From contig JADJEF010000020.1 of the NCBI GenBank assembly GCA_016702335.1, positions 496,001 to 560,000 of the forward strand: DNA of 64,000 nt, read 5' to 3'. The DNA comes from Rhodocyclaceae bacterium (GTDB lineage: Bacteria > Pseudomonadota > Gammaproteobacteria > Burkholderiales > Rhodocyclaceae). The translations under genes and the position numbers were made by a program. The notes below the pieces were generated by a model that did no database searches, was not told the origin of the DNA, and worked only from the letters and a program-made list of their open reading frames with translations. Below are positions 30,900 to 39,640 of the stretch, one piece after another. Numbering within the stretch: position 1 is the stretch's first letter; each line of letters begins with the position of its first letter.

Positions 30900-32219
30900 A
30901 TGTCTGACCGGCTCTCGCCAAAGTTGCCGCCGCGGCCCACCAATGGCATGGGTGGCCCGGGTTCGCCGCAGGACGTGCCGCCCAATGCTCACCCCGCCGG
31001 CACACTGCCGATCGACCCAGCCACGCTGCCCAACGCGATTCGCAATGAACTTGAAGCGCCCGACCCGGTCGCCCTTGACACCGCTGCGGCCGAACTCAGC
31101 GATGGCCTTAACCGCTGCCCGAAATGCGGCGCGACCGACATCCGCCACAAACTCGGCACCGACCTGCTGGTCTGCCTGTACTGCCGCAACGAATGGGATG
31201 GCGCGCGGGTCGAGGAGGCTTTCGGATTAGGCAAAGGCATCGACCAGCTCAAGGGCACCGTCATCGCCTCGGGCGCGCGCGACATTGCCGCTGACGCCGC
31301 CGTCCTGATGACCTTCAAATGCACCGGCTGCGGCGCCGAGGTCACGGTCAACACGGAAAGCGCGATGACCGCGCGCTGTCACTGGTGTCGCCACGTCTTT
31401 GGCGTGAACGAGCAGGTCGCCAACGGCGCGGTGCCGGACGCATTGCTGCCCTTCCATATCAAAAAGGACGACGCGGTCGCGCGCATCCGTCAGTTTGTGG
31501 ACAAGCGGCGGCTGTTCGCGCTTAAAGAATTCAAGGAGCAGTTCACGCCCGAAAACGTCGTCGGCGTCTACCTGCCCTACATGATCGTCGACGGCAACAC
31601 GAGCGCAGACATCGCGGGCAAAGGCGAGATCAAGACGCGCCAATACACGCGCGACAAGAAGACCTACTACGATGCCGATATCTACCAAGTGGAACGGCAC
31701 ATCGATTTCTGCGTGGATGATCTGCCGCTGGAATCCTCCACTGAGCGCGGCAACCTGGACGTGAGCGTCAACACCAACAACATAATCAACACCATCCTGC
31801 CATTCGACACCAAGAACGCCGTGAAGTGGAATGCCTCGTACCTGTCTGGCTTCACCTCGGAAAAGCGCAACAGCAACGTAGAGGACTTGCAACCACGACT
31901 GCAGGACCAGTTGCTGTCGATTGCCCGCGCCCAGGTCGAAGCCTCGGTGCGCCGCTATGACCGAGGCGTGCGCTGGGAGCAGGAAAAGCTCGTCCTCCAC
32001 GGCACACGCTGGGTCTCCATGTACCTGCCGGTCTGGCTGTATTCGTTCCATCAGCCGGGACCCAAAGGCGGCCTGTTGCACTACATCGCGGTTAACGGCC
32101 GCACCGGCGAGACCATGGGCAGCGTCCCGGTACAGCAGTGGAAACTGCTGCTGGCGGCACTCACCGTCGGCACCATCCTCGAAGTCATCGCCATCGCGAT
32201 TTTGGTGGGTACCGCATGA
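30900..32219 (+). CDS. Zinc-ribbon membrane protein (TFIIB-type zinc ribbon family)
   Basis: 439 residues. A Pro-rich N-terminus is followed by two zinc ribbons: CPKC/CLYC (about 73-95) and CTGC/CHWC (about 141-163). The middle domain (FHIKKDDAVARIRQFVDKRR, FTPENVVGVYLPYMIVDG, then a beta-rich part) is a recognisable bacterial family often annotated as TFIIB-type zinc ribbon protein. A C-terminal transmembrane helix (LLLAALTVGTILEVIAIAIL) anchors it. No enzymatic motif is seen. It is 20 bp after the SPFH gene and overlaps the next gene by 4 bp. Joint function with the SPFH protein is inferred. Confidence 0.75.
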   Translation: MSDRLSPKLPPRPTNGMGGPGSPQDVPPNAHPAGTLPIDPATLPNAIRNELEAPDPVALDTAAAELSDGLNRCPKCGATDIRHKLGTDLLVCLYCRNEWDGARVEEAFGLGKGIDQLKGTVIASGARDIAADAAVLMTFKCTGCGAEVTVNTESAMTARCHWCRHVFGVNEQVANGAVPDALLPFHIKKDDAVARIRQFVDKRRLFALKEFKEQFTPENVVGVYLPYMIVDGNTSADIAGKGEIKTRQYTRDKKTYYDADIYQVERHIDFCVDDLPLESSTERGNLDVSVNTNNIINTILPFDTKNAVKWNASYLSGFTSEKRNSNVEDLQPRLQDQLLSIARAQVEASVRRYDRGVRWEQEKLVLHGTRWVSMYLPVWLYSFHQPGPKGGLLHYIAVNGRTGETMGSVPVQQWKLLLAALTVGTILEVIAIAILVGTA

Positions 32220-32476
32220 GCGACGATGGCGGACTCTGGCTGCTGGCGGCGGGCCCGGTGGGCGCGACCGCTTTGTACTGGGTGCTGTACCGGTACTACC
32301 GCAATACCGACAAATCACACGGCTTCGAGCGCGAGACGAAGGTCGAGGCGCAGCCGGTGACAGGGTCGGATGAGAAAGTCGACGAGATTTCAGGCACGCA
32401 GCGCTCGCGCATTGAAGGCGACAACGTCGGTGCCTATCGTGCGCGCGTCCAGCGCATCAGTGACGAGTCTTCCTGA
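32216..32476 (+). CDS. Small single-pass membrane protein
   Basis: 86 residues. The ATGA overlap with the zinc-ribbon gene sets the start. One N-terminal transmembrane helix (LWLLAAGPVGATALYWVLY) is followed by a charged tail (ERETKVEAQPVTGSDEKVDE) with no known motif. I do not recognise a family. Its coupling to the zinc-ribbon and SPFH genes suggests a shared membrane complex. Confidence 0.65.
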   Translation: MSDDGGLWLLAAGPVGATALYWVLYRYYRNTDKSHGFERETKVEAQPVTGSDEKVDEISGTQRSRIEGDNVGAYRARVQRISDESS

Positions 32477-32614
32477 GTAGAAGGCGATATCCACGCGGCC
32501 TGATCCAGGAGGATGGCAAAGGCATGTATGACAAGGTGCTGAAGCTGTTGGACTTGACGTACCAGCCACTGCCTTCCGCTCGCGCGGGCTCGCCTCGGTT
32601 GGCTGGCCGGGCAA

Positions 32615-34147
32615 TCAGACGCGGAAGCCCCCGACCACCTTTTCCAACTCGCCCGCAAGTGAGTTGACCCTGTTTGCCGAGCGGGCGGCGTCCTGCATCG
32701 CGGCGCTGGTTTCATCCGAGATCAGCGCGATAGATTCCACTCGGTGAGCGAACTCGGTGCTGGCTGCGGTCTGCTCGTTGATTGCGCTCGCGATACCTTC
32801 CATCGATTCGACCAGTTGTGTGGCGCAGTTGTCTACGGCGTTGATGGTGGTTCCGGTGCGCTCTGCTTCGCCGACGCCTGCATTCACTTTCGCCACACCG
32901 CTTTGCATGCTGCTGACCGCCTCGCGAATGCCACGCTGAACGACATCGATCGTTTCGCTGATCTCGCCCGTCGACTTCGCGGTGCGTTCAGCCAGCTTGC
33001 GCACTTCATCGGCGACTACAGCGAAGCCGCGTCCGGTTTCCCCGGCGCGTGCCGCTTCGATCGCGGCATTTAGCGCGAGCAGGTTGGTCTGATCGGCGAT
33101 GTCCTTGATCACATTGACAATGGCGCTGACTTTCTCGGACTCGCGACCGAGATCTTCGATCGTACTTGCCGACTCATTGACCGATTGTGAAATCCCCCGC
33201 ATATCCTGAAGCAGCGAGTTCACTGCGGCGCTGCCTTCGCGCGAGAGGGTGCCACTGCGTGTTGACGCAGTTTTGACGTCTGCCGACTGCTCGGACAGGT
33301 GGCTGATGCTGACCGTAAACTCCTCGATCGAGGCGGCCATGGACGAGATGATTTCGCTCTGGTGTGAGACACGCTTCGCGACTTCGCCGGCGCCGTTCGA
33401 CATGTCGCTGGCCGAGGTCGACAACTGCCCGGCGTGCTGCACCACCTGACGTACGACATCCTGCAGGTGTTCGACAAACAGATTGAACAAGCGGGCTACC
33501 TCGCCAATTTCATCCGGACGGATGACCTGTAGCCGGCGCGTCAGGTCCGCGTCACCGCTCGCGATCTCCTCCAGTGCCGAGCGTATCTGGTTCAGCGGTT
33601 TCAAGACCACCGACTTCAGACTCCATGACAGCACGGCAATCAGGATGATGTTTTGCACCACAACCTGCAAGGCGATCTTGACGAGCTCATCGCGCAGCGC
33701 GCTGTCGATCTGCGCACGCGACACATAGACATCAACGGTTCCAGCGGGGCGCTTCTCGCCGCCATCATCGTACTTTAGCGATACGTTGGATTTTTCCCCC
33801 GCATGAGGGCTGCCCGAGCCTGCCACCTGAGCCTTCCCAGCGGCATCGCGACTTCGGCCCGCGACAAATTCGCCCTTGGCGTTCATGACCATGATCGCGG
33901 CAATCGCGGGGTCGCCCATCTCCGCATCGAGCAGCACGTCGATCTGTGCCTTGTCGAAGTTCCAGATCGGGCCAGGCAGGCCGACGTTCAAGCGCTCGGT
34001 CACGCGCCGGCTCTGGTCGGCCAGCTGCTGCTCCATCGCGCTCTTGCTGCCGACATAACCAAATATGCCGAAAGCCACGAGAAGTAAGGTGGTCAGGCAA
34101 ACGAAAATGACATTCAGTCTGACGTTTATGCTCTGTGAAACCTGCAT
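32615..34147 (-). CDS. Methyl-accepting chemotaxis protein
   Basis: 510 residues: TM1 (about 12-32, FVCLTTLLLVAFGIFGYVG), a short periplasmic sensor of about 125 residues, TM2 (about 160-178), HAMP (about 180-232, PLNQIRSALEEIASGDADLT), then a long helical signalling domain with the conserved tip DQTNLLALNAAIEAARAGE and GFAVVADEVRKLAERT. It ends without a CheR-docking pentapeptide (VVGGFRV). The ligand is unknown. No chemotaxis genes are next to it, so it is an orphan receptor here. Confidence 0.95.
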   Translation of the reverse strand: MQVSQSINVRLNVIFVCLTTLLLVAFGIFGYVGSKSAMEQQLADQSRRVTERLNVGLPGPIWNFDKAQIDVLLDAEMGDPAIAAIMVMNAKGEFVAGRSRDAAGKAQVAGSGSPHAGEKSNVSLKYDDGGEKRPAGTVDVYVSRAQIDSALRDELVKIALQVVVQNIILIAVLSWSLKSVVLKPLNQIRSALEEIASGDADLTRRLQVIRPDEIGEVARLFNLFVEHLQDVVRQVVQHAGQLSTSASDMSNGAGEVAKRVSHQSEIISSMAASIEEFTVSISHLSEQSADVKTASTRSGTLSREGSAAVNSLLQDMRGISQSVNESASTIEDLGRESEKVSAIVNVIKDIADQTNLLALNAAIEAARAGETGRGFAVVADEVRKLAERTAKSTGEISETIDVVQRGIREAVSSMQSGVAKVNAGVGEAERTGTTINAVDNCATQLVESMEGIASAINEQTAASTEFAHRVESIALISDETSAAMQDAARSANRVNSLAGELEKVVGGFRV

Positions 34148-34252
34148 CGATGCCTCCTCGATTATGTAGTTATAAAACCAAGCCGCGCCGCCAGCTTACC
34201 CCAACGGGAACAATGGCGAGCAAGCCACGTTTGCCACTCCAACGTTTACGTC

Positions 34253-34279
34253 AATCGCCGTCTCGCCAGCGCCGACATG
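34253..34279 (-). repeat. 27-bp dispersed element, intergenic, upstream of the chemoreceptor
   Basis: Minus strand, core CGAG; one mismatch in the left arm (CATGTCGG). It lies between the serine hydrolase stop (34367) and the chemoreceptor start (34147). Confidence 0.8.
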
Positions 34280-34366
34280 GGAAAACGGGCACGGCGTGGC
34301 GCGGGCTCGGTGGGCAGCGGTAACTGGCACCTGAACTGACGTCGAACATTGCCACTGGTTGCTGAA

Positions 34367-35365
34367 TCAGGGTGCCAGCAACACGCGCAGGAACTCAACG
34401 TCGCTGAAGCCGGATTTTTCACCCAAAAGCATACTGCTCGTTTGGCGCACGGCAACCAAATTCCGTTCCGGCAAAATGTAGAGACGTTGCTTGCCCGCTC
34501 CGGCCGCCATCCAGACCTTGGTGACGGGTAATGAATCAGCGCCCCCCTTGTAGAAATCGGTCGCGTTTTCAGTGGTACCGCTCAACGGCACCGTCGCGCT
34601 CTTCAGAGGTTTTAACCACCACGTGAGCCCGTAACCGCCATGTGCCTTGGAGCCTTCGAAATTCTGCGTGAGGGCGGCGGCGTCGACCCACTGTGAGCCG
34701 TTCCATCGTCCCCCCTGGCGAACAAATTCGCCGAACTTCGCCCAATCGCGCGCGCTCAGGCTGCCGCCGCCGCCCCACGAGGGATCGCCGCTGCCAAGCC
34801 GGCGCTCGCGCATGATCAACTTTATCCCCAAGGCGTCAAGGTAGCGCCGCTGGAGATAGGACTGATATGCTTCCCCGTTCAGTTTGCGCTCCAGCATCGC
34901 GGCGAAGATCTGAAAGGGTGCCTGTCCGTAGGCGTAATGCGTGCCTGGGGCATATTCCAGGGGCAATGCAATGGCGTCGGCATAGTCGATCCGGAGCGAG
35001 CCCCATCCCGGCTTCGCCGTTTTGATCCCGCTGGTCAGCGACAGTAGCTGGCGAATAGTGATGTCCTTGCGCCCGTCAGCTTGCCACTCGGTCAGTATGT
35101 CCGAGACCCGGTCATCCAATTTGAACAGGCCATCCTGAACCGCCGCTGCCGCCGCGACGCCTGAGAATGACTTGGTTCCAGAGGCCAGACCCCACGTCTT
35201 GTCAGGGCCTCCTGATTTCGCATACTGCTCGTGGGTGATCTTGCCACGTTCCATCACCAGACAAGAGACGCCATCCATCGCGACGCTATAGGCGCAGGCC
35301 TCTTGCGGGCCCGCGTGCGCGGCGAAAGGCAGGGTCAGGCACACTAGCAACGACAGATTCTTCAT
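34367..35365 (-). CDS. Secreted serine hydrolase (beta-lactamase/DD-peptidase family)
   Basis: 332 residues. A short signal peptide (MKNLSLLVCLTLPFAAHA) fixes the start at the ATG at 35365 rather than the longer frame. The nucleophile motif SxxK is SGTK in LASGTKSFSGVAA (about residue 62); a Tyr motif follows in HYAYGQAPFQ, and the fold matches the class C beta-lactamase/esterase family (ITIRQLLSLTSGI, SARDWAKFGEFV). No clear KTG triad is seen, so substrate and true beta-lactamase activity cannot be claimed. It appears to be a single gene. Confidence 0.85.
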   Translation of the reverse strand: MKNLSLLVCLTLPFAAHAGPQEACAYSVAMDGVSCLVMERGKITHEQYAKSGGPDKTWGLASGTKSFSGVAAAAAVQDGLFKLDDRVSDILTEWQADGRKDITIRQLLSLTSGIKTAKPGWGSLRIDYADAIALPLEYAPGTHYAYGQAPFQIFAAMLERKLNGEAYQSYLQRRYLDALGIKLIMRERRLGSGDPSWGGGGSLSARDWAKFGEFVRQGGRWNGSQWVDAAALTQNFEGSKAHGGYGLTWWLKPLKSATVPLSGTTENATDFYKGGADSLPVTKVWMAAGAGKQRLYILPERNLVAVRQTSSMLLGEKSGFSDVEFLRVLLAP

Positions 35366-35608
35366 GGACTCTTTGTGGATTCCTGGCGTTAGAAGTTGTC
35401 GATAAGGTAGCAGAACATGCACATACCTTTCGCCGAAGATTCAAGATTTTCTGCCTTACCGGTCAGCGCTTTCCTTGAACAGGATAGGCATTCCGTAACT
35501 CATGCCCCGAATAGGGCAAGCAAAATCGGTTTTTCCAGCCAGGAAAACGTCGGCAGTTGTTTCCGGATTCAATTGCCCTTGGCGCAGTGAGGTCGCCACG
35601 ACCCGTCA

Positions 35609-35635
35609 ACAGTCGGCGCCGGCGGGTCGGCGATG
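35609..35635 (+). repeat. Degenerate copy of the dispersed element
   Basis: AGTCGGCGCCGG, core CGGG, TCGGCGATG: four or five differences from the consensus. It lies 24 bp beyond the diguanylate cyclase stop. The surrounding gap (35366-35658) has no gene. Confidence 0.45.
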
Positions 35636-35658
35636 GAAATTCTCGACGCCCTGCTTGC

Positions 35659-36711
35659 TCAATACAACTCGACGTCGCTCTTCTCTACCTTACGCTTCAG
35701 GTCGCCGCGCGCAATCAGGGCTTCGTAATTGGCAGCCTGGTTGCGCCCGTGTTCTTTCACCCAATACAGCGCTTCGTCGGCTCGCTCGAAGATGATCGAG
35801 GGCGGGTCGTTCGGGCCGATGCGTGCGAAGCCGATGCTGACAGTCACCCGCCCCACCAGCGGAAACTCGCGCGCCTCGATCGCCAGGCGGAAGCGGTCGA
35901 AGGCCATCTGCGCATCGCGCTCATCCGCGGGCTTGAGCAGCACCACGAATTCCTCGCCGCCAAAGCGAAATAACTTGTCGTACGCTCGGAACGAACGTTT
36001 CATCATGGTGGCGAGCAGCAGCAGCACTTCGTCGCCGATGGAATGACCGAAGCCGTCGTTGATCTTCTTGAAATGATCGATGTCCACCACCCCCAGCCAG
36101 TGGTCAAGCTCATCCACCTGCGCTTGCCGCCGTTTGGGCAGTTTGTCCGACACCAGAGTCTCGTCGCTGGCGCGGGCGACGCTCAGCAGAATCCTGCGCA
36201 AGTATTCGTCAAAGGTCTTGCGGTTAAGCAAGCCGGTCAGGGTGTCGATCTCGCTGTAATTGAGCAGCGCCAGCATGTTGTTGAAAATGCGGATCACCTC
36301 GACCGTGGCCGTGAGCTGGGACAGATCGAGCGAGGGCTCGAGAATTTCGATAAAGCCGAAGTAGCTGCTGTCTTCATTGAGGATGGGCAACAGGGTGCGC
36401 CCGGCCTGCGCCTCATGCTCACCAGTTTCAAAGAAGGTCTTGAGCACCGGCAGGCGCTCGACCGACATGATGTTGTCGGGCTTGGACAGCCCGTTGTCAT
36501 GCAGCACCGTGCCCTCGCAGTTTGCGGCCACCGAGAGCCAGACGAAGGTTTCACCACCGCTTTCCTGGCACTTGTAAATATTGACGCCGCTGGCCTTGAG
36601 CAACTCGATCAGCGATTCGGCCAGCGCGATTTCCAGGCCCGACCGCTCGCGGCGGCCGGTCATGCGGCCGATGCTTTTTATGATGTGTTCGAGCGTGTTG
36701 ATCTGTTCCAT
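35659..36711 (-). CDS. GAF-GGDEF diguanylate cyclase
   Basis: 350 residues. The N-terminal GAF-like sensor (about 20-150) is followed by a GGDEF domain. It starts at DTLTGLLNRKTFDEYL; the active site is intact (RFGGEEFVVLL) and an allosteric I-site RxxD (RAYD) stands five residues before it, so product inhibition by c-di-GMP is expected. HxxxD metal-binding (DIDHFKKIND) is present. It is cytosolic; the GAF ligand is unknown. A PilZ c-di-GMP receptor candidate is present at 63.3 kb but is not linked. Confidence 0.93.
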   Translation of the reverse strand: MEQINTLEHIIKSIGRMTGRRERSGLEIALAESLIELLKASGVNIYKCQESGGETFVWLSVAANCEGTVLHDNGLSKPDNIMSVERLPVLKTFFETGEHEAQAGRTLLPILNEDSSYFGFIEILEPSLDLSQLTATVEVIRIFNNMLALLNYSEIDTLTGLLNRKTFDEYLRRILLSVARASDETLVSDKLPKRRQAQVDELDHWLGVVDIDHFKKINDGFGHSIGDEVLLLLATMMKRSFRAYDKLFRFGGEEFVVLLKPADERDAQMAFDRFRLAIEAREFPLVGRVTVSIGFARIGPNDPPSIIFERADEALYWVKEHGRNQAANYEALIARGDLKRKVEKSDVELY

Positions 36712-37020
36712 GAAGGCTAAGTGTTACTCAGTTAGTCGATGGCTTTCTTGCTTGATCTTGTTGGCACCAGTACGCCCAGGGAAGGCAAGACTGGCACGTT
36801 ATCGTTCTGGCACTTTAGTCGCAAACGCCTGATAGAGGAATGGGCTCTGTCGCCTCTTTGCTTCTACGACACACAATCGCCGTGTCGCCAGCGCCGACTT
36901 GGGAACAGAGCGGCTGCCGGCGGGTGCGAGGATGAGTCAGACGGGCTTTACGTTGACCGAGCCGGGTGCGCCGCGCCGCATCGGGCAAAATGGCGGCATC
37001 CATTTTGTGTCGCCACGCTT
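36712..37020. other. 309-bp intergenic region, divergent diguanylate cyclase and creB
   Basis: It must carry promoters for the cyclase (minus) and creBC (plus); none matches consensus well. It contains one copy of the dispersed element at 36875. The open frame running into creB from 36739 is not supported as coding. Confidence 0.5.
36875..36901 (-). repeat. 27-bp dispersed element, intergenic, between diguanylate cyclase and creB
   Basis: Perfect arms on the minus strand, core CGAC, preceded by GTTCC. Confidence 0.85.
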
Positions 37021-37731
37021 ATGCCGCGCATCCTGATCGTTGAAGACGAGCCTGCCATTGCCGACCCACTGGTCTATGCGCTGAGCACCGAAGGCTATGA
37101 CTGCCTCTGTGTCGGTCTGGGCCGCGATGGGCTGACGGCGGTGCACAGCCATGACATTGCGTTGGTCATTCTCGATGTCGGACTGCCCGACATGAGCGGC
37201 TTCGATGTGTGTCGCGAGTTGCGTCGCCGCTCCGAGGTACCGGTGCTCTTCCTGACCGCGCGCGCCGATGAAATCGACCGCATCATCGGGCTCGAATTGG
37301 GCGCTGACGACTATGTACCCAAGCCGTTCAGCCCGCGCGAAGTGACCTCGCGGGTGCGCGCGATCCTGCGACGCGCTGGCCGCGCAACCAGTGCGCCGAC
37401 CACGGAAGCCACTGGAGCCTCAGCAACCACGGCACCGCCCAGCTTCACGCACGACACAGAGGGCGCCCGCATTGCTTACCACGGCCACTGGCTGGCCCTT
37501 ACTCGTTATGAATACCGCCTGCTCGCCGTCTTGCTGGAAAAGCCCGGCCGGGTCTTCAGCCGTTCGCGGCTGATGGAAATTGTCTGGCACGAGGCAGAAG
37601 AAACGCTGGAACGCACCGTCGATGCCCACGTCAAGACCTTGCGCGCCAAGCTCCGCGCGGCCCATGCCGATGACGACCCGATCGAGACCCACCGCGGCAT
37701 GGGCTATAGCGTGCGCAGCGATTTGCAATGA
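37021..37731 (+). CDS. creB: Response regulator CreB
   Basis: 236 residues, OmpR/PhoB family. The receiver domain has the acidic pair (VEDEP), phospho-acceptor Asp (VILDVGLPDMSGFDV), Thr (LFLTARADE) and Lys (YVPKPFS). The winged-helix domain carries LTRYEYRLLAVLLEKPGRVFSR and the C-terminal RGMGYSV. An Ala/Thr-rich linker (about 125-145) joins them. The ATG at 37021 is chosen because MPRILIVEDEP is the family N-terminus. It overlaps creC by 4 bp. CreBC controls metabolic and beta-lactam-response genes in gammaproteobacteria; the regulon here is unknown. Confidence 0.92.
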   Translation: MPRILIVEDEPAIADPLVYALSTEGYDCLCVGLGRDGLTAVHSHDIALVILDVGLPDMSGFDVCRELRRRSEVPVLFLTARADEIDRIIGLELGADDYVPKPFSPREVTSRVRAILRRAGRATSAPTTEATGASATTAPPSFTHDTEGARIAYHGHWLALTRYEYRLLAVLLEKPGRVFSRSRLMEIVWHEAEETLERTVDAHVKTLRAKLRAAHADDDPIETHRGMGYSVRSDLQ

Positions 37732-39164
37732 ACATCGCGATTCGGCTGTTCATCGGCTACTTTTTGATCGTCGGCATTGCCGCCTGGTTCCTGATCAGCA
37801 TTTTCGCTCGCGAAGTGGAGCCGGGCGTGCGCCACGCCACCGAGGAAACCCTGGTCGATACGGCCAATGTGCTGGCCGAACTGGCCGCCGAGGACTTGGC
37901 CATGGGTGCGATAAGTCAAGGAAAATTCGCCGGGGCTGTCGACAAAGCACTGTCTCGCGAACCCAGGGCGCTGATCGCCGGCGTCAGCAAGCACACGGTC
38001 AATGCCCGGGTCTACGTGACCGACACGCGCGGGATCGTGCAGTACGACTCTACGGGGCAGGCACTGGGTGCCGACTATAGCCAGTGGCGCGACGTGGCGC
38101 GGGTATTGCGCGGCGAATACGGAGCCCGCAGCACCAAGGAAAATATCGAAGACCCGCACACGTCCACCATGTATGTGGCCGCGCCGGTGATGCGCGCTGG
38201 CGAGATGATTGGCGTACTGTCGGTCGCAAAATCGGGTACCGCCTTGCAGCCTTACGCCGACCGTGCGCGCGAGCGAGTGATGCGCGCCGGATTTCTACTG
38301 TTGGCGATTTCAGCGGCAATCGGTTTGGTGTTCACGCTGTGGCTGACCTGGTCGCTCAATCGCCTGCGTGACTATGCCCTGGCAGTCGCTGCAGGCAAGC
38401 GTGCGACACCCCCCACCTCGGGCGGCCGGCAGTTGTCGGTGCTGGCGCGTGCGCTGACCCAGATGCGCGCAAAACTGGATGGCAAGCACTACGTGGAACA
38501 GTATGTTCAAAGCCTGGCGCACGAACTCAAGAGCCCGCTGTCGGGCATACGCGGGGCCGCCGAATTGCTGCAAGAATCACCCGCCCCCGAAGACAGCGCA
38601 CGCTTTGTTCGCAACATCAATGAACAAAGCGCACGCATGCAATTGATCATTGATCGATTGCTGGTGCTGGCACGGGTCGAGCAATTGCAAGCGCCAGAAG
38701 ATGTGCGCACGATCGTGCTGGCCGATTTGATCGCCACCACCGTCCATAGCCGGCAACAGGCTTTGGCCGAGCGGCAGATTGGGATAATAACGGTTGGGGA
38801 AGTTGCGACCGCCGTACAGGGCGACCCCTTCCTGCTGCAGCAGGCGCTGGGCAACTTGCTGGACAACGCCATCGAGTTCTCCCGGGATGCGGCACACATC
38901 ACCCTGCAGGTGAGCGTCGCCGAGCAGCACGTCACGCTGTCGGTACGTGACAGCGGCCCCGGTGTGCCGGACTACGCCCTACCCCACGTATTTGAGCGCT
39001 TCTACTCACTGCCGCGCCCGGCAACCGGGCGCAAGAGCACGGGCTTGGGTTTGGCCTTCGTGCAAGAAGTAGCCAAGCTCCATGGCGGGGTGGCGCGTCT
39101 GACGAACCAGCCCGAGGGCGGCGCACTGGCAGAAATTGAGCTGGCGCTCGGCAGAAAAAATTGA
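37728..39164 (+). CDS. creC: Sensor histidine kinase CreC
   Basis: 478 residues: TM1 (about 5-25, FIGYFLIVGIAAWFLISIF), a periplasmic sensor domain of about 155 residues (EVEPGVRHATEETLVDTAN is CreC-typical), TM2 (about 188-206), HAMP-like region, the phospho-acceptor His in SLAHELKSPLSGIRGAAELL (HELKSPL), and the ATPase domain with N box (LGNLLDNAIEFS), DSGPGVP and GLGLAF. All kinase motifs are intact. ATGA-coupled to creB. Confidence 0.93.
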   Translation: MNIAIRLFIGYFLIVGIAAWFLISIFAREVEPGVRHATEETLVDTANVLAELAAEDLAMGAISQGKFAGAVDKALSREPRALIAGVSKHTVNARVYVTDTRGIVQYDSTGQALGADYSQWRDVARVLRGEYGARSTKENIEDPHTSTMYVAAPVMRAGEMIGVLSVAKSGTALQPYADRARERVMRAGFLLLAISAAIGLVFTLWLTWSLNRLRDYALAVAAGKRATPPTSGGRQLSVLARALTQMRAKLDGKHYVEQYVQSLAHELKSPLSGIRGAAELLQESPAPEDSARFVRNINEQSARMQLIIDRLLVLARVEQLQAPEDVRTIVLADLIATTVHSRQQALAERQIGIITVGEVATAVQGDPFLLQQALGNLLDNAIEFSRDAAHITLQVSVAEQHVTLSVRDSGPGVPDYALPHVFERFYSLPRPATGRKSTGLGLAFVQEVAKLHGGVARLTNQPEGGALAEIELALGRKN

Positions 39165-39184
39165 TCCGTCTCAGGGAGAATGAA

Positions 39185-39622
39185 ATGCACGAAATTCACA
39201 CTGAAATCATCATCGACGCCTCGAAGGAAGTCATTTGGGAGATTCTCACCGACTTCCCCGCGTATGCGCAGTGGAACCCGTTCATCGTGCGGGTGATGGG
39301 GAACGCGAGCCCTGGCCAGCGGTTGGTTTTCGTGGCCCGAGTCAAACTGGCGTTAGTGCCGGTTGCTGCAAAAATTCTCCAGTTCAAGGAATACGAGAAA
39401 TTCAGTTGGGGCGGGCCGGGCGTGAGCGCGCTCGGGGCGCTATTCGGTGCCGAGCATTCTTTTGCCATCGAAGAACTTCAACCCGGACGATGCCGCTTTA
39501 TTAACCGCGAGCAAATGCGTGGCGTGGTCGCACACGCATTCTGGCCGCTGATTGCAGGCAGCAAGCCGGCCTACAGCGCGATGAATGAAGCGCTGAAGGC
39601 ACGCGCCGAGGGCATCCGTTAA
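39185..39622 (+). CDS. SRPBCC family protein
   Basis: 145 residues with the START/polyketide-cyclase-like fold signature: EIIIDASKEVIWEILTDFPAYAQWNPF near the N-terminus (DASKEVIWEILTDFPAY), then alternating strands and a C-terminal helix. Such proteins bind hydrophobic ligands; no catalytic residues or ligand can be assigned. GGGAGAATGAA precedes the ATG at 39185. It is 20 bp after creC and may share its transcript. Confidence 0.8.
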   Translation: MHEIHTEIIIDASKEVIWEILTDFPAYAQWNPFIVRVMGNASPGQRLVFVARVKLALVPVAAKILQFKEYEKFSWGGPGVSALGALFGAEHSFAIEELQPGRCRFINREQMRGVVAHAFWPLIAGSKPAYSAMNEALKARAEGIR

Positions 39623-39640
39623 TCTTCCCGCCAGAAAATC

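Noticed and set aside
32477..32614. Plus-strand frame GMYDKVLKLLDLTYQPLPSA between the small membrane protein and the chemoreceptor
   Set aside because: Too short, no start with a ribosome site and no family; may be a fragment but not supportable as a gene.
36739..37020. N-terminal extension of creB
   Set aside because: The conserved receiver begins at ATG 37021; the extension contains an intergenic repeat copy and no CreB-like sequence.
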